64,000 nt of DNA from Phreatobacter sp. (GCF_016793595.1 NZ_JAEULY010000015.1:310001-374000), one strand, 5' to 3'; positions 10,882 through 21,662 are shown, numbered from the stretch's first letter. Notes: generated from the letters alone by a model not told the origin. Made by a program: numbers and translations.

Positions 10882-12297
10882 TCAGGCCGCTTCGGCCAGC
10901 GTCAGCGCGAAGGGCTCGGCTGCCGCGATGTCGCCATGGGCGGTCGCCTCGCCGATCAGAATGAGGACCGGGCCGGAGAGATCGTCGCGCGCGGCGAGGC
11001 TCCGGAGCTCGCCGAGCGTTCCCGCGAAGAGGCGGCGGCTGGCCCGGCCGGCATTCTCGACGGCGAGGACCGGCGTCGAGAGCGGAAGGCCGGCGCCAAC
11101 GAGGCGCGCGACGATCCGGTCGGCCACCGACTTGCCCATGTAGAGCGCAACCGTGCTGCCCGATGCCGCGAGATGTTCCCAACCCTGGGGCTCTCCGCCA
11201 TCGGCCCCGTGGCCCGTCGCGAGGATCAGGTGCTGGGAGACGCCGCGCAGGGTCAGCGGCACGGCGGCATCGGCGGCGGCGGCGAGCGAAGCGGTGATGC
11301 CGGGCACGATCTCGTAGGGAACGCCGGCAGCGCGCAGCGCGGCGATCTCCTCGCCGGCGCGGCCATAGACCATGGGGTCGCCGGCCTTGAGGCGGACGAC
11401 GCGGCGGCCCTCATGCGCGAGATGGACCAGCAACGCGTCGATCTCGCCCTGCGTGACCGAATGCCGCCCCTTGCGCTTGCCGACGGACATGCGGTGCGCG
11501 TCGCGGCGGCCCATGGCGATGACGGCGTCCGGCACCAGCGCGTCATGAACGATGACATCGGCGGTCTGAAGCAGGCGCTGGGCGCGCAGGGTCAAAAGGT
11601 CCTCGGCGCCGGGGCCGGCACCGACCAGAAACACCTTGCCTTCGGCGGCCTCGCTTTCGGCCGAGCCGAGCGCCTTGCGGGCGATGATCTCGGCGCGGTC
11701 GAGTTCGCCGGCAAGCGCCACGTCAGCGGCACGGCCCTCGAACAGGCGCGTCCAGAAGCGGCGGCGCGGCGCGCCCTCGGCCAGCGCCTCGTTGACGCCG
11801 CCGCGGATGCGCGCCGCGAGTTCCCCGAGCCGGCCGAAGGCGGGCGGCAGCAGCGCCTCGATCAGCGCGCGCACTTTCTGGGCCAGCACCGGGGCATGAC
11901 CGTCCGTCGCAATGGCGATGGAGACCGGCGCACGATCGACAATGGCGGGGACGGCGAAGTCGGAAAGATGCGGCCGGTCCACGACATTGACCGGCACTCC
12001 GGCCGCACGGCCGATCATCGCGATGCGGGCATCCTCGGCTTCATGGCCCATCGCGACGAAGAGGAGAGCCGCGCCCGCGAGGAAAGCCGCGTCAGGTTCG
12101 GCGTCGGCAAGCGCCACACCGTTGGCCGCTGCAAACCGTGCGAGGTCGGCCGTGGGCGACTGCGCGCAGAGCACGAGGTTCGCCTCCGTGCGCACCAGCA
12201 GCCGAAGCTTCTGCAAGGCCTGTTCGCCACTACCGGCGACGACCACCCGGCGGCCGGCGATATCGTAGGAAACGGGGAAGAACCTGAAACGCGACAC
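10882..12297 (-). CDS. cysG: Siroheme synthase
   Basis: A trifunctional protein that turns uroporphyrinogen III into siroheme, the cofactor of CysI. The N-terminal dehydrogenase/ferrochelatase domain has VVVAGSGEQALQK for NAD. The C-terminal SUMT methyltransferase domain starts at VFLVGAGPGAEDLLT and contains GRAGEEIAAL and VPGITAS. The GTG at 12297 has an AGGAG seven bases upstream and is preferred; a TTG at 12312 overlaps the cysA stop and would add five residues. The protein is ~471 residues, normal for CysG. Confidence 0.93.
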   Translation of the reverse strand: MSRFRFFPVSYDIAGRRVVVAGSGEQALQKLRLLVRTEANLVLCAQSPTADLARFAAANGVALADAEPDAAFLAGAALLFVAMGHEAEDARIAMIGRAAGVPVNVVDRPHLSDFAVPAIVDRAPVSIAIATDGHAPVLAQKVRALIEALLPPAFGRLGELAARIRGGVNEALAEGAPRRRFWTRLFEGRAADVALAGELDRAEIIARKALGSAESEAAEGKVFLVGAGPGAEDLLTLRAQRLLQTADVIVHDALVPDAVIAMGRRDAHRMSVGKRKGRHSVTQGEIDALLVHLAHEGRRVVRLKAGDPMVYGRAGEEIAALRAAGVPYEIVPGITASLAAAADAAVPLTLRGVSQHLILATGHGADGGEPQGWEHLAASGSTVALYMGKSVADRIVARLVGAGLPLSTPVLAVENAGRASRRLFAGTLGELRSLAARDDLSGPVLILIGEATAHGDIAAAEPFALTLAEAA

Positions 12298-12308
12298 GGG
12301 ACGGCTCC

Positions 12309-13382
12309 TCAATGCGACGGAAACAGGCGCAGGGTCTTGAGGGAGAAGCCCACCGTATCGCCGCGAGCGATGACGCGGCCGGGCGCAATCTCGGCCTCGA
12401 CGGGCGGGTGACCATCCGCGACCAGCAGCTCGACGCGACGGACGGCGCCGGCACGACGGACGCCTGCGACGGTCGCCGCAATGCGCGGCCCGGTTGCCGC
12501 TTCCAGGTCGATATCGGCGGGCCGAATGAACAGCGCTGCGGGACCGGCCGGTGCGTTCGGTATGGCGGGCGCAAGCGTGACGTCGCCGAGGCGGACCTTG
12601 CCGTCCGCGACCAGCACGTCGAGGCGCGAGGGCTCGCCGACGAAGCCGGCAACAAAGGCCGAGGCCGGTCGATCGTAGATCTCGTCGGGCGTGCCGATCT
12701 GTTCGATGCGGCCACGGTTCAGCACCGCGACGCGGTCGGCGAGCTCCAGGGCCTCGTCCTGGTCGTGGGTGACGAAGATGGTGGTGTGGCCGGTGCGCTC
12801 GTGGATCTCCCGCAGCCAGCGCCGGAGGTCGCGGCGCACCTGCGCGTCGAGCGCGCCGAAGGGCTCGTCCAGCAGCAGCACCTTGGGGTCGACCGCGAGC
12901 GCGCGGGCGAGCGCGACGCGTTGGCGCTGGCCGCCGGACAACTGGCCGGGATAGCGCCTCTCCAGTCCCGGCAGCCGGACGAGGTCGAGAAGCTCGGACA
13001 CGCGCCGGCGGATATCGGCGCGCGAGGGGCGCTGTGCGCGGGGGCGCACGGAAAGGCCGTAGGCGATGTTGTCGGCCACCGTCATGTGCCGGAACAGCGC
13101 GTAGTGCTGAAAGACGAAGCCGACATGGCGGCGCTGTACGGCAAGGCGCGTCGCATCCTCGTCGCCGAACAGCACGCGGCCGGACGAGATCGACTCGAGG
13201 CCCGCAATCACGCGCAGCAGCGTCGTCTTGCCGGAACCGGACGGTCCGAGCAGCGCCAGCAGTTCGCCACCACGGATATCGAGGTCGATGCCGTCGAGCG
13301 CCGCCGTCCCGCCGAAGGCCTTGGTGATGGCCTCGACGTGGATGGCGGCGGGCGCCGCCTCAATGCCGGTGCGCGCCCGCAA
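12309..13382 (-). CDS. cysA: Sulfate/thiosulfate ABC transporter ATPase
   Basis: The ATPase that energises CysTW-mediated sulfate import. It has Walker [11 protein letters not shown]-loop FVFQHYALF, signature [15 protein letters not shown], Walker [12 protein letters not shown], and a C-terminal TOBE-like regulatory domain. The start is uncertain: no ATG is near the conserved N terminus ([12 protein letters not shown]). A TTG at 13382 overlapping the cysW 3' end is chosen; an ATT at 13364 overlaps the cysW stop, and a further upstream start at 13490 would add a serine/proline-rich leader containing a repeated PSLRFSP. The protein is about 357 residues as annotated. Confidence 0.9.
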   Translation of the reverse strand: MRARTGIEAAPAAIHVEAITKAFGGTAALDGIDLDIRGGELLALLGPSGSGKTTLLRVIAGLESISSGRVLFGDEDATRLAVQRRHVGFVFQHYALFRHMTVADNIAYGLSVRPRAQRPSRADIRRRVSELLDLVRLPGLERRYPGQLSGGQRQRVALARALAVDPKVLLLDEPFGALDAQVRRDLRRWLREIHERTGHTTIFVTHDQDEALELADRVAVLNRGRIEQIGTPDEIYDRPASAFVAGFVGEPSRLDVLVADGKVRLGDVTLAPAIPNAPAGPAALFIRPADIDLEAATGPRIAATVAGVRRAGAVRRVELLVADGHPPVEAEIAPGRVIARGDTVGFSLKTLRLFPSH

Positions 13383-14235
13383 GCTCGTCGCCGTATCGCC
13401 ATTCGAGGAGGGATTTGGCGAGAAGCGTAACGAGGGCGAGGCCGGCGAGAAGCGAAGCGACGGCGAAGGCGCCAACGAAATTGTACTCATTGTAGAGGAT
13501 CTCCACGTGGAGAGGCATTGTGTTGGTCAGGCCACGGATATGGCCGGAGACGACGGCGACCGCGCCGAACTCGCCCATGGCGCGGGCATTGCAGAGCAGG
13601 ACGCCGTAGAGCAGCGCCCATTTCACGTTCGGCAGAGTGACGGTCAGGAAAGTGGTCAGGCCGGAGGCACCAAGGGTCAGCGCCGCCTCCTCCTCGGATG
13701 TGCCCTGCTCCTGCATCAGCGGGATGAGTTCGCGCGCGACGAAGGGGAAGGTCACGAAGATGGTGGCGAGCACGATGCCCGGCACCGCGAAGATGATCTT
13801 GATGTCGTTCGCCTGAAGCCATTCGCCGAACAGGCCGTGCGACCCGAACAGCAGGACGAAGACGAGCCCGGAGACGACCGGAGAGACCGAGAACGGCAGG
13901 TCGATCAGCGTGATGACAAGGCTCTTGCCAGGAAATTCGAACTTGGCGATGGCCCATGCGGCAGCGAGGCCGAAGACGAGGTTCGCAGGTACGGCAATGG
14001 CCGCCACCAGCAACGTCAACTGCACCGCCGCCAGCGTCGCTTCGTCGTTGAAGGCCTCGACGAAGGCCGGCACGCCCTTGCGCAGCGCCTCGGCGAAGAC
14101 GGCGGCGAGCGGCAGAAGGATGAACAGCGCGACGAAGCCGACCGCGATCACAGTGAGAGCCCAACGCACCACGGGCTGCTCGGACGCGACCGGTCGCCAG
14201 CCCTGCCCCCGGACTGCGTGGAGCGCCTCAGCCAT
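13360..14235 (-). CDS. cysW: Sulfate ABC transporter permease
   Basis: A 291-residue inner-membrane permease with six hydrophobic segments. The cytoplasmic EAA loop ([22 protein letters not shown]) couples to CysA. The [19 protein letters not shown] ending is characteristic of CysW. It overlaps cysT by eight bases and cysA by more than 20 bases, consistent with one operon. Confidence 0.93.
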   Translation of the reverse strand: MAEALHAVRGQGWRPVASEQPVVRWALTVIAVGFVALFILLPLAAVFAEALRKGVPAFVEAFNDEATLAAVQLTLLVAAIAVPANLVFGLAAAWAIAKFEFPGKSLVITLIDLPFSVSPVVSGLVFVLLFGSHGLFGEWLQANDIKIIFAVPGIVLATIFVTFPFVARELIPLMQEQGTSEEEAALTLGASGLTTFLTVTLPNVKWALLYGVLLCNARAMGEFGAVAVVSGHIRGLTNTMPLHVEILYNEYNFVGAFAVASLLAGLALVTLLAKSLLEWRYGDELAGAHRH

Positions 14236-15091
14236 GACCGAGCCTCCGTCGGCTCCAGGCCTGGATCAGGTTGATGGAGAAGAGGGTTGCGAAGGACAGC
14301 GCCAGCATGATCGTCGCGATGGCGGTCGCGCCGGCATAGTTGAACTCCTCGAGCTGCACGATGATGAGCAGCGGCGCGATCTCGGAGACGAAGGGCATGT
14401 TGCCGGCGATGAAGATCACCGAGCCGTATTCACCGACGGCCCGCGCGAAGGCGAGCGCGAAGCCGGTCAGCACGGCCGGCACCAGCGTCGGCAGGATGAC
14501 CCGTGCGATGGTCTGGAAGCGACTTGCGCCGAGGGTCGCGGAGGCCTCCTCGATCTCGCGGTCGAGCTCGGCGACGACCGGCTGCACGGTGCGCACGACG
14601 AAGGGCAGGCCGATGAAGGTCAGCGCCACGAAAATGCCGAGCGGGGTAAAGGCGACTTTCAGGTCGAACCACGCATCCAGCCACGAGCCGACCCAGCCGT
14701 TCGGCGCGTAAAGCGCGGCGAGCGCAATGCCGGCGACCGCCGTCGGCAGCGCGAAGGGCAGGTCGACCATGGCGTCGATCAGCGCGCGGGCGGGAAAGCT
14801 GTAGCGCGTCAGGACCCAGGCAATGACGAGGCCGAAGACGGCGTTCAACGCGGCCGCGGCGAAGGACAGGTAGAAGCTGGTTTCCAGCGCCGCGCGCACC
14901 CGCGGCTGGGTTGCGATGCCGATGAGACCGCCAAGGCCGAGGCCGCTCGCGCGCCAGACGAGCAGGCTGAGCGGGATGAGCACGATCAGCGACAGGTAGG
15001 CCAGCGCGAAGCCGAAAGTGATCCCGAAGCCGGGCAAGGCGCTCGGCTTCGGGATCGCGATCGCGCGGGAGGGTAGCGCGAAAGCGGTCAT
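14228..15091 (-). CDS. cysT: Sulfate ABC transporter permease
   Basis: A 287-residue permease partnered with CysW. It has membrane segments throughout, the EAA loop [21 protein letters not shown], and the CysT-type [21 protein letters not shown] region. The ATG overlaps the sbp stop by four bases (ATGA), fixing the start. Confidence 0.93.
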   Translation of the reverse strand: MTAFALPSRAIAIPKPSALPGFGITFGFALAYLSLIVLIPLSLLVWRASGLGLGGLIGIATQPRVRAALETSFYLSFAAAALNAVFGLVIAWVLTRYSFPARALIDAMVDLPFALPTAVAGIALAALYAPNGWVGSWLDAWFDLKVAFTPLGIFVALTFIGLPFVVRTVQPVVAELDREIEEASATLGASRFQTIARVILPTLVPAVLTGFALAFARAVGEYGSVIFIAGNMPFVSEIAPLLIIVQLEEFNYAGATAIATIMLALSFATLFSINLIQAWSRRRLGHG

Positions 15092-16149
15092 CGCGTGGCT
15101 GCCGAGGGACGATGGATCTGGTCGAAAATGCCGCCGTCGGCGAAGTGCTCGGCCTGCGCCCTGGTCCAGCCGCCGAAGACCTGATCGATGGTCACCAGCC
15201 TGATCTGGGGAAAGCGGGCGAGATCGGCGACGTCGGCATGCTGCGGCAGGTTCGGCCGATAGAAATTGTGCGCGATGATGCGCTGCGCCTCGGGCGAATA
15301 GAGGAAGTCGAGATAGGCCTGCGCCACCGCCCGCGTGCCGCGCCGGTCGACCACCTGGTCGACGAGGGCCACCGGCGGCTCGGCGAGGATCGACAGCGAC
15401 GGGAAGACGATCTCGAACTTGTCCTCGCCGAATTCCTTCAGCGCCAGATGCGCCTCGTTTTCCCAGGAGATGAAGACGTCGCCGACATTGCGCTGGGCGA
15501 AGGTGGTGAGCGAGCCGCGCGCGCCGGTGTCGAGCACCGAGACGTTGCGGTAGATGGCCTCGACGAAGCGCTTCGCGGCGGCCTGGTCGTTGCTGGTGCG
15601 GTCGAGCTCGTAGGCCCAGGCGGCGAGATAGTTCCAGCGCGCGCCGCCGGAGGTCTTCGGATTGGGTGTCACGACGCCGACGCCGGGTCGGGCAAGGTCG
15701 GCCCAGTCGCGGACGCCCTTCGGATTGCCCTTGCGGACGATGAAGACGATGGTCGAGGTGTAGGGCGAGGAATTGTTGGGCAGGCGGGTCTGCCAGTTGG
15801 CCGGCAGGCGGCGCGAATGCTGGGCGATGGCGTCGATGTCGCCGGCCAGCGCCAGCGTCACGACATCGGCGTCGAGCCCGTCGATGACCGAGCGCGCCTG
15901 ACGGCCGGAACCGCCGTGCGAGGCCCGGATGGTGACCTGCTGACCGGCCGTCTCGCGCCAGTGGCGGGTGAAGGCCTCGTTGATGGCCCGGTAGAGCTCG
16001 CGTGTCGGATCATAGGAGACGTTGACCAGATTGACCGGCGGGGGCGCCGTCTGGCCACGGGCATAGATCGTGGTGCCGAGCACCAGCCCGAAGGCCAGCA
16101 GGACGCCGGCGGCATCGCGCAGGCGGGACGGAACGGACGGGCTCGACAT
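15088..16149 (-). CDS. sbp: Sulfate-binding periplasmic protein
   Basis: A 353-residue sulfate/thiosulfate-binding protein (Sbp/CysP family). It starts [21 protein letters not shown] with an N-terminal signal region ending near ARGQTAPP. Family motifs include [52 protein letters not shown] and FISWENEA. It delivers sulfate to CysTW and is the first gene of the operon, so the operon promoter should lie in 16150-16493. Confidence 0.94.
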   Translation of the reverse strand: MSSPSVPSRLRDAAGVLLAFGLVLGTTIYARGQTAPPPVNLVNVSYDPTRELYRAINEAFTRHWRETAGQQVTIRASHGGSGRQARSVIDGLDADVVTLALAGDIDAIAQHSRRLPANWQTRLPNNSSPYTSTIVFIVRKGNPKGVRDWADLARPGVGVVTPNPKTSGGARWNYLAAWAYELDRTSNDQAAAKRFVEAIYRNVSVLDTGARGSLTTFAQRNVGDVFISWENEAHLALKEFGEDKFEIVFPSLSILAEPPVALVDQVVDRRGTRAVAQAYLDFLYSPEAQRIIAHNFYRPNLPQHADVADLARFPQIRLVTIDQVFGGWTRAQAEHFADGGIFDQIHRPSAATR

Positions 16150-16211
16150 GTCGGTCTTCCTCGATGCGGCCGCGCCGGAAAGCGCCAACCTGAGATCGGA
16201 GGAAGTCCGAA

Positions 16212-16234
16212 AACATACGACTATTCAATATGTT
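16212..16234. promoter_or_regulatory. Inverted repeat AACATA-N11-TATGTT upstream of sbp
   Basis: Perfect 6-bp arms AACATA (16212-16217) and TATGTT (16229-16234) with an 11-base spacer lie about 63 bases upstream of the sbp start in an AT-rich patch. The geometry fits a LysR-type (T-N11-A) box, so a CysB/Cbl-like regulator is plausible but not shown. The rest of 16150-16493 holds no gene; it includes the 14-bp palindrome GGGTCCATGGACCC at 16345-16358 and the hairpin listed next. Confidence 0.4.
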
Positions 16235-16418
16235 CCGGGAAATAAGACCAAACCCGTCGAATCCACGGATGAAAGGGGAAGGGTCTTGTCGTCTGGACGC
16301 GCTGTCAGGAGGACAGGCTTCTCCCCCGAGCCGGAGCAGCCGGTGGGTCCATGGACCCGATCTGGCAAAACAGCCAGCCTTGAGGAGAGCGTCCTTCTCC
16401 GCAGCGGGGCGGTCGTCC

Positions 16419-16447
16419 GTGAAAGGAGAAGATATTTCTCCTTTCAC
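16419..16447. repeat. Perfect 12-bp hairpin between lepA and sbp
   Basis: GTGAAAGGAGAA (16419-16430) and TTCTCCTTTCAC (16436-16447) form a perfect stem with loop GATAT. It lies about 50 bases beyond the lepA stop on the minus strand and could end lepA transcription or stabilise its 3' end. There is no U-run, so a dispersed palindromic repeat is the alternative. Confidence 0.5.
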
Positions 16448-16493
16448 GCAGACGCCGCATGCGACCCGGCGGACCGGGCGCTCCGCGCCTGCG

Positions 16494-18299
16494 TCAGGCG
16501 TCCATCTTGAGTGCGGCGATGAAGGCTTCCTGCGGAATATCGACCTTGCCGAACTGGCGCATCTTCTTCTTGCCCTCCTTCTGCTTGTCGAGAAGCTTGC
16601 GCTTGCGGGAGATGTCGCCGCCATAGCACTTGGCGGTGACGTCCTTGCGCAGGGCCGAGATGGTTTCGCGGGCAATGACCTTGGCGCCGATCGACGCCTG
16701 GATCGGAATCTTGAACAGGTGCTGCGGGATCAGGTCCTTCAGCTTCTCGCACATGGCGCGGCCGCGGCTCTCGGCGCGGTTGCGATGGACCAGCATGGAG
16801 AGCGCGTCCACCGGCTCGCCGTTGACGAGAATCGACATCTTCACGAGATCGCCCTCGCGATAGTCGGTGATCTGGTAGTCGAAGGAGGCATAGCCCTTCG
16901 AGATCGACTTCAGCCGGTCGTAGAAATCGAAAACCACCTCGTTCAGCGGCAGATCGTAGGTGACCATGGCGCGCGAGCCGACATAGGTCAGGTCCACCTG
17001 GATGCCCCGGCGATCCTGACAGAGCTTCAAGACCGAGCCGAGATAGTCGTCCGGCGTCATGATCTTGGCGCGAATCCACGGCTCCGAGATGATCTCGATC
17101 TTCATCGGATCCGGCATGTCGGCGGGATTGTGCAGTTCCAGCAACGAGCCGTCGCGCAGCAGGATCTGGTAGACGACCGAGGGCGCGGTTGCGATCAGAT
17201 CGAGATTGAACTCGCGCTCCAGCCGCTCCTGGATGATCTCGAGGTGCAGAAGCCCGAGGAAGCCGCAGCGGAAGCCGAAGCCGAGGGCGGCGGAGCTCTC
17301 CATCTCGAAGGAGAAGCTGGCATCGTTGAGACGCAGCCGGCCCATGGCGGCGCGCAGATCCTCGAAATCGGCGGCATCCTGCGGAAAGAGGCCACAGAAG
17401 ACCACCGGCTGCGCCGGCTTGAAGCCCGGCAGCGCCTGCGCCGTCGGCTTCTTCTCGTCGGTGATGGTGTCGCCGACGCGGGTATCCGCGACTTCCTTGA
17501 TCGACGCGGTGATGAAGCCGACCTCGCCGGGACCGAGATCCGGCACATCCTTCAGCTTCGGCGTGAAAACGCCGATCTTGTCGATGTCGTAGACCGCGTC
17601 CGTGCCCATCATCTTGATGCGCTGGCCCTTCTTCATCGAGCCGTCGATGACGCGGACCAGCACGATCACGCCGAGATAGGCGTCGTACCAGCTATCGACC
17701 AGCATGGCCTTGAGCGGCGCCGAGCGGTCGCCCTTCGGGGCCGGCAGGCGCTTCACGATGGCTTCCAGCACGGCCGGAATGTTGAGGCCGGTCTTGGCCG
17801 AGACCTCGACCGCGTCCGAGGCGTCGAGACCGATCACGTCCTCGATCTGCTGCTTGACGCGTTCCGGCTCGGCCGCCGGCAGGTCGATCTTGTTCAGCAC
17901 CGGCACGATCTCGTGGCCGGCATCGAGCGCCTGATAGACGTTGGCGAGGGTCTGGGCCTCGACGCCCTGGCTGGCGTCGACGACGAGGATCGAGCCCTCG
18001 CAGGCTGCGAGAGAGCGCGACACCTCATAGGCGAAGTCGACGTGACCGGGCGTGTCCATGAGATTCAGGACATAGGTCTTGCCATCCTCGGCCTTGTATT
18101 CGAGGCGCACGGTCTGCGCCTTGATGGTGATGCCGCGCTCCTTCTCGATGTCCATGTTGTCGAGGACCTGCTCGGTCATCTCGCGCTCGGACAGGCCGCC
18201 GGTCACCTGGATGAGGCGGTCGGCGAGCGTCGATTTGCCGTGGTCGATATGCGCGACAATCGAGAAGTTGCGGATCAGGTCGAGAGGCGTGTCGGTCAT
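16494..18299 (-). CDS. lepA: Elongation factor 4
   Basis: A 601-residue translational GTPase that back-translocates stalled ribosomes. G1 [15 protein letters not shown]3 [16 protein letters not shown] and G4 NKIDLP are present. The LepA-specific C-terminal domain ([20 protein letters not shown]) is intact. The ATG at 18299 ([13 protein letters not shown]) gives the normal family length; upstream in-frame extension is not conserved-looking. It is divergent from the LysE-type exporter gene. Confidence 0.96.
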   Translation of the reverse strand: MTDTPLDLIRNFSIVAHIDHGKSTLADRLIQVTGGLSEREMTEQVLDNMDIEKERGITIKAQTVRLEYKAEDGKTYVLNLMDTPGHVDFAYEVSRSLAACEGSILVVDASQGVEAQTLANVYQALDAGHEIVPVLNKIDLPAAEPERVKQQIEDVIGLDASDAVEVSAKTGLNIPAVLEAIVKRLPAPKGDRSAPLKAMLVDSWYDAYLGVIVLVRVIDGSMKKGQRIKMMGTDAVYDIDKIGVFTPKLKDVPDLGPGEVGFITASIKEVADTRVGDTITDEKKPTAQALPGFKPAQPVVFCGLFPQDAADFEDLRAAMGRLRLNDASFSFEMESSAALGFGFRCGFLGLLHLEIIQERLEREFNLDLIATAPSVVYQILLRDGSLLELHNPADMPDPMKIEIISEPWIRAKIMTPDDYLGSVLKLCQDRRGIQVDLTYVGSRAMVTYDLPLNEVVFDFYDRLKSISKGYASFDYQITDYREGDLVKMSILVNGEPVDALSMLVHRNRAESRGRAMCEKLKDLIPQHLFKIPIQASIGAKVIARETISALRKDVTAKCYGGDISRKRKLLDKQKEGKKKMRQFGKVDIPQEAFIAALKMDA

Positions 18300-18416
18300 G
18301 GGCCGCACATAGCAGCAGCAGCCCCCGTTTGGAAGGATGTGCTGGGCTTTCGGGGGGCGGAACGGCGGCTGAGCGAGATCAAGGCGGGCCGGCGTCCACT
18401 GGACGAAGGTCGCGCC

Positions 18417-18980
18417 ATGACCGATCCCATGCTCTTCGCCCTCGCCGTCCTCGCCCTGCTCGGCACGCCCGGACCGACCAACACGTTGCTGGCGACCTCC
18501 GGGGCACTGGTCGGCGCAATGCGCTCGTTGCCGCTGATCGGCGCGGAGATCGCGGGATATCTGCTTGCGATCCTCACAATACACGTCGTTCTCGCTCCGA
18601 CGATCGCCGCTTATCCGGCATTCGGTCAGGTCCTGCGCCTTGTGGCGGGGCTCTACCTCGTCCTCGTCGCCATCGCCTTGTGGCGGCGGCCGGTGCTCGC
18701 CGATGCCGAAGCCCAGGGCATCGGCCCGGCGCGCGTCTTCGTGACGACGCTGCTCAATCCGAAGGCGGCGATCTTCGCTCTCGTCGTCCTGCCCTTGTCC
18801 GAGGCGGACGCCCTGGCCTACCTCCTCGCCTTCTCGGGCCTCGTTGTCGTGGTTGCGACCGCATGGATATTGGTCGGGGCCGGCATCGGCAGGCTGGCGG
18901 CAGGCAGGGCGCAGCACGGGATTTCGCGCGTCGCCGCCGTGGTGCTGGCCTGTTTCGCCGGGCTCATCGTCGCCGGCTAG
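18417..18980 (+). CDS. LysE family exporter
   Basis: A 187-residue membrane protein of the LysE/RhtB family that exports amino acids or related small molecules. It has the family signature TPGPTNTLL near residue 17, about six hydrophobic segments, and the conserved [13 protein letters not shown]. The length is slightly below the usual ~205. A GAAGG lies about nine bases before the ATG. The cargo is unknown. Confidence 0.8.
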   Translation: MTDPMLFALAVLALLGTPGPTNTLLATSGALVGAMRSLPLIGAEIAGYLLAILTIHVVLAPTIAAYPAFGQVLRLVAGLYLVLVAIALWRRPVLADAEAQGIGPARVFVTTLLNPKAAIFALVVLPLSEADALAYLLAFSGLVVVVATAWILVGAGIGRLAAGRAQHGISRVAAVVLACFAGLIVAG

Positions 18981-19039
18981 CTTGCGCGGCCTGCCCGGTG
19001 GGTGCGACATTGTGGCCTTGCGGTCGATGAGAGGCCCCG

Positions 19040-19537
19040 ATGCCCCGCAAGCGCGAAGCCTACCAGAGCGGACACAACCCCAAATTCATGGTGGTGGTGG
19101 ACGAGAGCCCCGAATGCGACCGCGCCGTCGTCTTCGCCGCCCGCCGTGCCTCGCGCACCGGCCACGGGCTGCTGATGCTGGCGGTGATCGAACCGAGCGT
19201 CGGCGACGGACAGGCGCTGTTCGGGGTCGCGGACGTCATGCGCGCGGAGGCGCACGCGGAGGCGCGCGCGAAGCTCGACGCCGCCGCCGACCGGACCATG
19301 AAGCTCGTCGGCGTCGAGCCCGAACTGGTGGTGCGCGAGGGTGTGCTGGCCGACGCGATCCTGGCGCAGATCGAGGATGATCCGGACGTCGCGATCCTTA
19401 TTCTCGCCGCCGGCACCGGCAAGGACGGGCCGGGACCGCTGGTCTCGAGCCTCGCCCGGTCCGCCGGTTCCTACCCGATTCCGGTCGCGATCGTGCCGGG
19501 ACACCTCTCCGACGACGACATCGCGGCGCTGGCCTGA
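19040..19537 (+). CDS. Universal stress protein family
   Basis: A 165-residue UspA-type protein. The N-terminal [22 protein letters not shown] strand-helix, central [16 protein letters not shown] and C-terminal IPVAIVPG are the usual elements. The ATP-binding G-x2-G-x9-G(S/T) motif is degenerate ([19 protein letters not shown]), so nucleotide binding is uncertain. The cytoplasmic role is unknown. It precedes nfu with a 121-base gap. Confidence 0.8.
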   Translation: MPRKREAYQSGHNPKFMVVVDESPECDRAVVFAARRASRTGHGLLMLAVIEPSVGDGQALFGVADVMRAEAHAEARAKLDAAADRTMKLVGVEPELVVREGVLADAILAQIEDDPDVAILILAAGTGKDGPGPLVSSLARSAGSYPIPVAIVPGHLSDDDIAALA

Positions 19538-19591
19538 TCGTCGCCCCCTGAATCCGGTTGACGGCGCGCCCCGCCCTCGCCACATGTTTCG

Positions 19592-19617
19592 TGGAATGGT
19601 TCGATTGAATCATTCCA
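19592..19617. promoter_or_regulatory. 26-bp imperfect palindrome upstream of nfu
   Basis: TGGAATG at 19592-19598 and CATTCCA at 19611-19617 flank TTC...GAA. The only mismatches are G/T pairs, so an RNA copy would fold almost completely. It ends about 40 bases before the nfu start. The GAAT/ATTC dyads resemble alphaproteobacterial Irr/Fur-type iron boxes, which would suit an Fe-S assembly gene; that identification is inference. Confidence 0.4.
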
Positions 19618-19658
19618 AACCGGCCCCGGCCTTGAACCGGGCGTTCGAGGAGCCAGCC

Positions 19659-20219
19659 ATGTTCATCCAGACCGAAGCCACGCCGAATCCGGCGACCCTG
19701 AAGTTTCTGCCCGGCCGCGTCGTTCTTGACGAGGGCACCCTGCACATGCCGACGCCCGAGGCCGCAAAGCAGTCGCCGCTGGCCGAGAAGCTGTTCGCCA
19801 TCGACGGCGTCGCTGGCGTGTTCTTCGGCAACGACTTCATCACCGTGACCAAGGGCTCGGCCGAGTGGCCGCACCTGAAGCCGGCGATCCTCGGCGCGAT
19901 CATGGAGCATTACATGTCCGGCCAGCCGCTGGTGCGCGGCGAGGCGAGCCTCGTGCCGGACGGCAACGAGGAGTTCTTCGATCCCGCCGACGCCGAGACC
20001 GTCGATACGATCAAGGAACTGCTGGAGACGCGCGTGCGCCCGGCGGTTGCGGCCGACGGCGGCGACATCACCTTCCGCGGCTTCAAGGACGGCATCGTCT
20101 ATCTCGCCATGCAGGGTTCCTGCGCGGGCTGCCCGTCCTCGACCGCGACGCTCAAGCACGGCATTCAGAACCTGATGCGGCATTTCCTGCCGGACGTGCG
20201 CGAGGTCCAGTCCGTCTGA
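19659..20219 (+). CDS. nfu: NifU-family Fe-S cluster carrier
   Basis: A 186-residue protein with an N-terminal Nfu_N domain (FIQTEATPNPATLKFLPG) and a C-terminal NifU-like domain. The latter carries the CxxC cluster-binding motif in GSCAGCPSSTATLKHGIQ. It carries and transfers [4Fe-4S] clusters to target enzymes. The ATG at 19659 has GAGGAG upstream. Confidence 0.92.
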   Translation: MFIQTEATPNPATLKFLPGRVVLDEGTLHMPTPEAAKQSPLAEKLFAIDGVAGVFFGNDFITVTKGSAEWPHLKPAILGAIMEHYMSGQPLVRGEASLVPDGNEEFFDPADAETVDTIKELLETRVRPAVAADGGDITFRGFKDGIVYLAMQGSCAGCPSSTATLKHGIQNLMRHFLPDVREVQSV

Positions 20220-20304
20220 CGGACCGGACCGTCCGTCGGCCATCGCCGCCACGGCGCCGTTCGACACCCTTCCGGCAGCGCGCCAGAGGGTGTAGCACCC
20301 TGTC

Positions 20305-20994
20305 ATGCTCGTTCTTGCACTCGACACGGCGCTCGGCGCCTGTTCGGCCGCCATCCTCGACACCGGCTCCGGCCGCGTGCTCGCGCGGCGCTCCGAGCCG
20401 ATGGAGCGCGGCCATGCCGAGCGGCTCGTGCCGCTCGCCGCCGAAGTGTGCGGCGAGGCCGGCATCGGCGCGGGCGACTGCCGGCGCTTCGTCGCGACCG
20501 TCGGCCCTGGCAGCTTCACGGGCCTGCGCGTCGCCATCGCCGCGGCGCGCGGCATGGCTCTGGCGGCCGGCGGCGACGCGGTGGGCATTCCGACGCTTGC
20601 CGCCCTTTCCGAACCCCATCTTGCCACCGCCGAACCCGTCGCGGTCCTCGCCGCCATCGATGCCCGGCACGATCATGTCTATGCGTCGCTGACCGGCCAT
20701 GACCGGATGCTCGCCGTGCCGCCGCGATATATGCCGGTGGCCGAGGCCGCCGGACTTGCTGCCGCCGCGCCCGTGGCCCTGGTGGGACCCGGCGCGGATG
20801 CCGTGCTCGGCGCCTGGCCGGTCGGCGCCTCGCCGCCGGTGATCCTCGACGAGGCGGCCTATCCCGACATCGCCGTCGTCGCGCGGCTCGGCGCTGCCGC
20901 AGATCCCGCAACCTCGCCCTGCCGGCCGCTCTATCTCAAGGCCGTCGACGCCAAGCCGCAGGCGTCCGCGCCGCTGTTCGGGAGGGCGCGGTGA
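20305..20994 (+). CDS. tsaB: tRNA t6A synthesis protein TsaB
   Basis: A 229-residue ASKHA-fold protein that scaffolds TsaD for N6-threonylcarbamoyladenosine synthesis at A37 of ANN-decoding tRNAs. N-terminal LALDTALGACSAAI and the family signature GPGSFTGLRVAIAAARGMA are present. Its stop overlaps the GTG start of rimI, the normal tsaB-rimI arrangement. The partner TsaE is encoded 3.5 kb downstream. Confidence 0.93.
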   Translation: MLVLALDTALGACSAAILDTGSGRVLARRSEPMERGHAERLVPLAAEVCGEAGIGAGDCRRFVATVGPGSFTGLRVAIAAARGMALAAGGDAVGIPTLAALSEPHLATAEPVAVLAAIDARHDHVYASLTGHDRMLAVPPRYMPVAEAAGLAAAAPVALVGPGADAVLGAWPVGASPPVILDEAAYPDIAVVARLGAAADPATSPCRPLYLKAVDAKPQASAPLFGRAR

Positions 20995-21491
20995 GCCCCT
21001 TTCTCGACCTCTGGTCCTGGTGGCCGCAGACGAGCCTCGTCATTGCCCGGGCCGAGACCGCCGATGCCGAGGACCTCGCCACCATCCACGCCGACGCTTT
21101 CCATCGCGGCTGGCCCGCTGACGACTTCGTCGCCATGCTGGGCGAGAGCGCCGTACTGGCCCATGTCATCCGCCGCCGTGCCGGCGCGCCGGCAGCCGGC
21201 TTCGTGCTGAGCCGCCTCGCCGCCGACGAGGCCGAGATTCTCACTGTCGCCGTCGATCCGCGCCTGCGCGGACGCGGGCTGGCCGGCCGCCTGCTCGACG
21301 AGCACGTCAAGGACCTGATGCGCGCGGGCATCCGCAACCTGTTCCTGGAGGTCGAATCGGAGAACGCTCCGGCGCTGAAACTCTATGCACGGCGGGGCTT
21401 TGCGACGATCGGCAGACGCAAAGGCTACTACAAGTCAGCAAGCGGCGCGGCGGATGCGATTACCATGCGGCGCGAGCTGCCGCCGCTCTGA
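20991..21491 (+). CDS. rimI: Ribosomal-protein-alanine N-acetyltransferase
   Basis: A 166-residue GNAT acetyltransferase. The acetyl-CoA binding loop VDPRLRGRGLAGRLL and the C-terminal LYARRGFATIGRRKGYY are typical of RimI. The GTG start at 20991 overlaps the tsaB stop (GTGA). RimI acetylates the N terminus of ribosomal protein S18 in E. coli; the short tryptophan-rich N-terminal extension (LDLWSWWPQ) is common in alphaproteobacterial homologues. Confidence 0.88.
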   Translation: MSPFLDLWSWWPQTSLVIARAETADAEDLATIHADAFHRGWPADDFVAMLGESAVLAHVIRRRAGAPAAGFVLSRLAADEAEILTVAVDPRLRGRGLAGRLLDEHVKDLMRAGIRNLFLEVESENAPALKLYARRGFATIGRRKGYYKSASGAADAITMRRELPPL

Positions 21492-21662
21492 CCGTGTTGC
21501 CCGGATTCCGCGCCTTGCAATTTCGTCGCAACGTTCCCGTTTCGGACTCTTAAACCGCGAGTCGCCGAGAGGGTAGATTGGCAGTGATTCGCGGCGCGGG
21601 GCGGCGTTGCTGCGATGCCGCTGAAGCGGGGATGATGCGGGCCGCGTGGTGAAGGATCAGCG

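Noticed and set aside
16230..18416. Very long + strand open frame antiparallel to lepA
   Set aside because: It is the complement of the lepA frame in GC-rich DNA; only its last 188 codons (from 18417) match a family (LysE). The rest has no recognisable domain.
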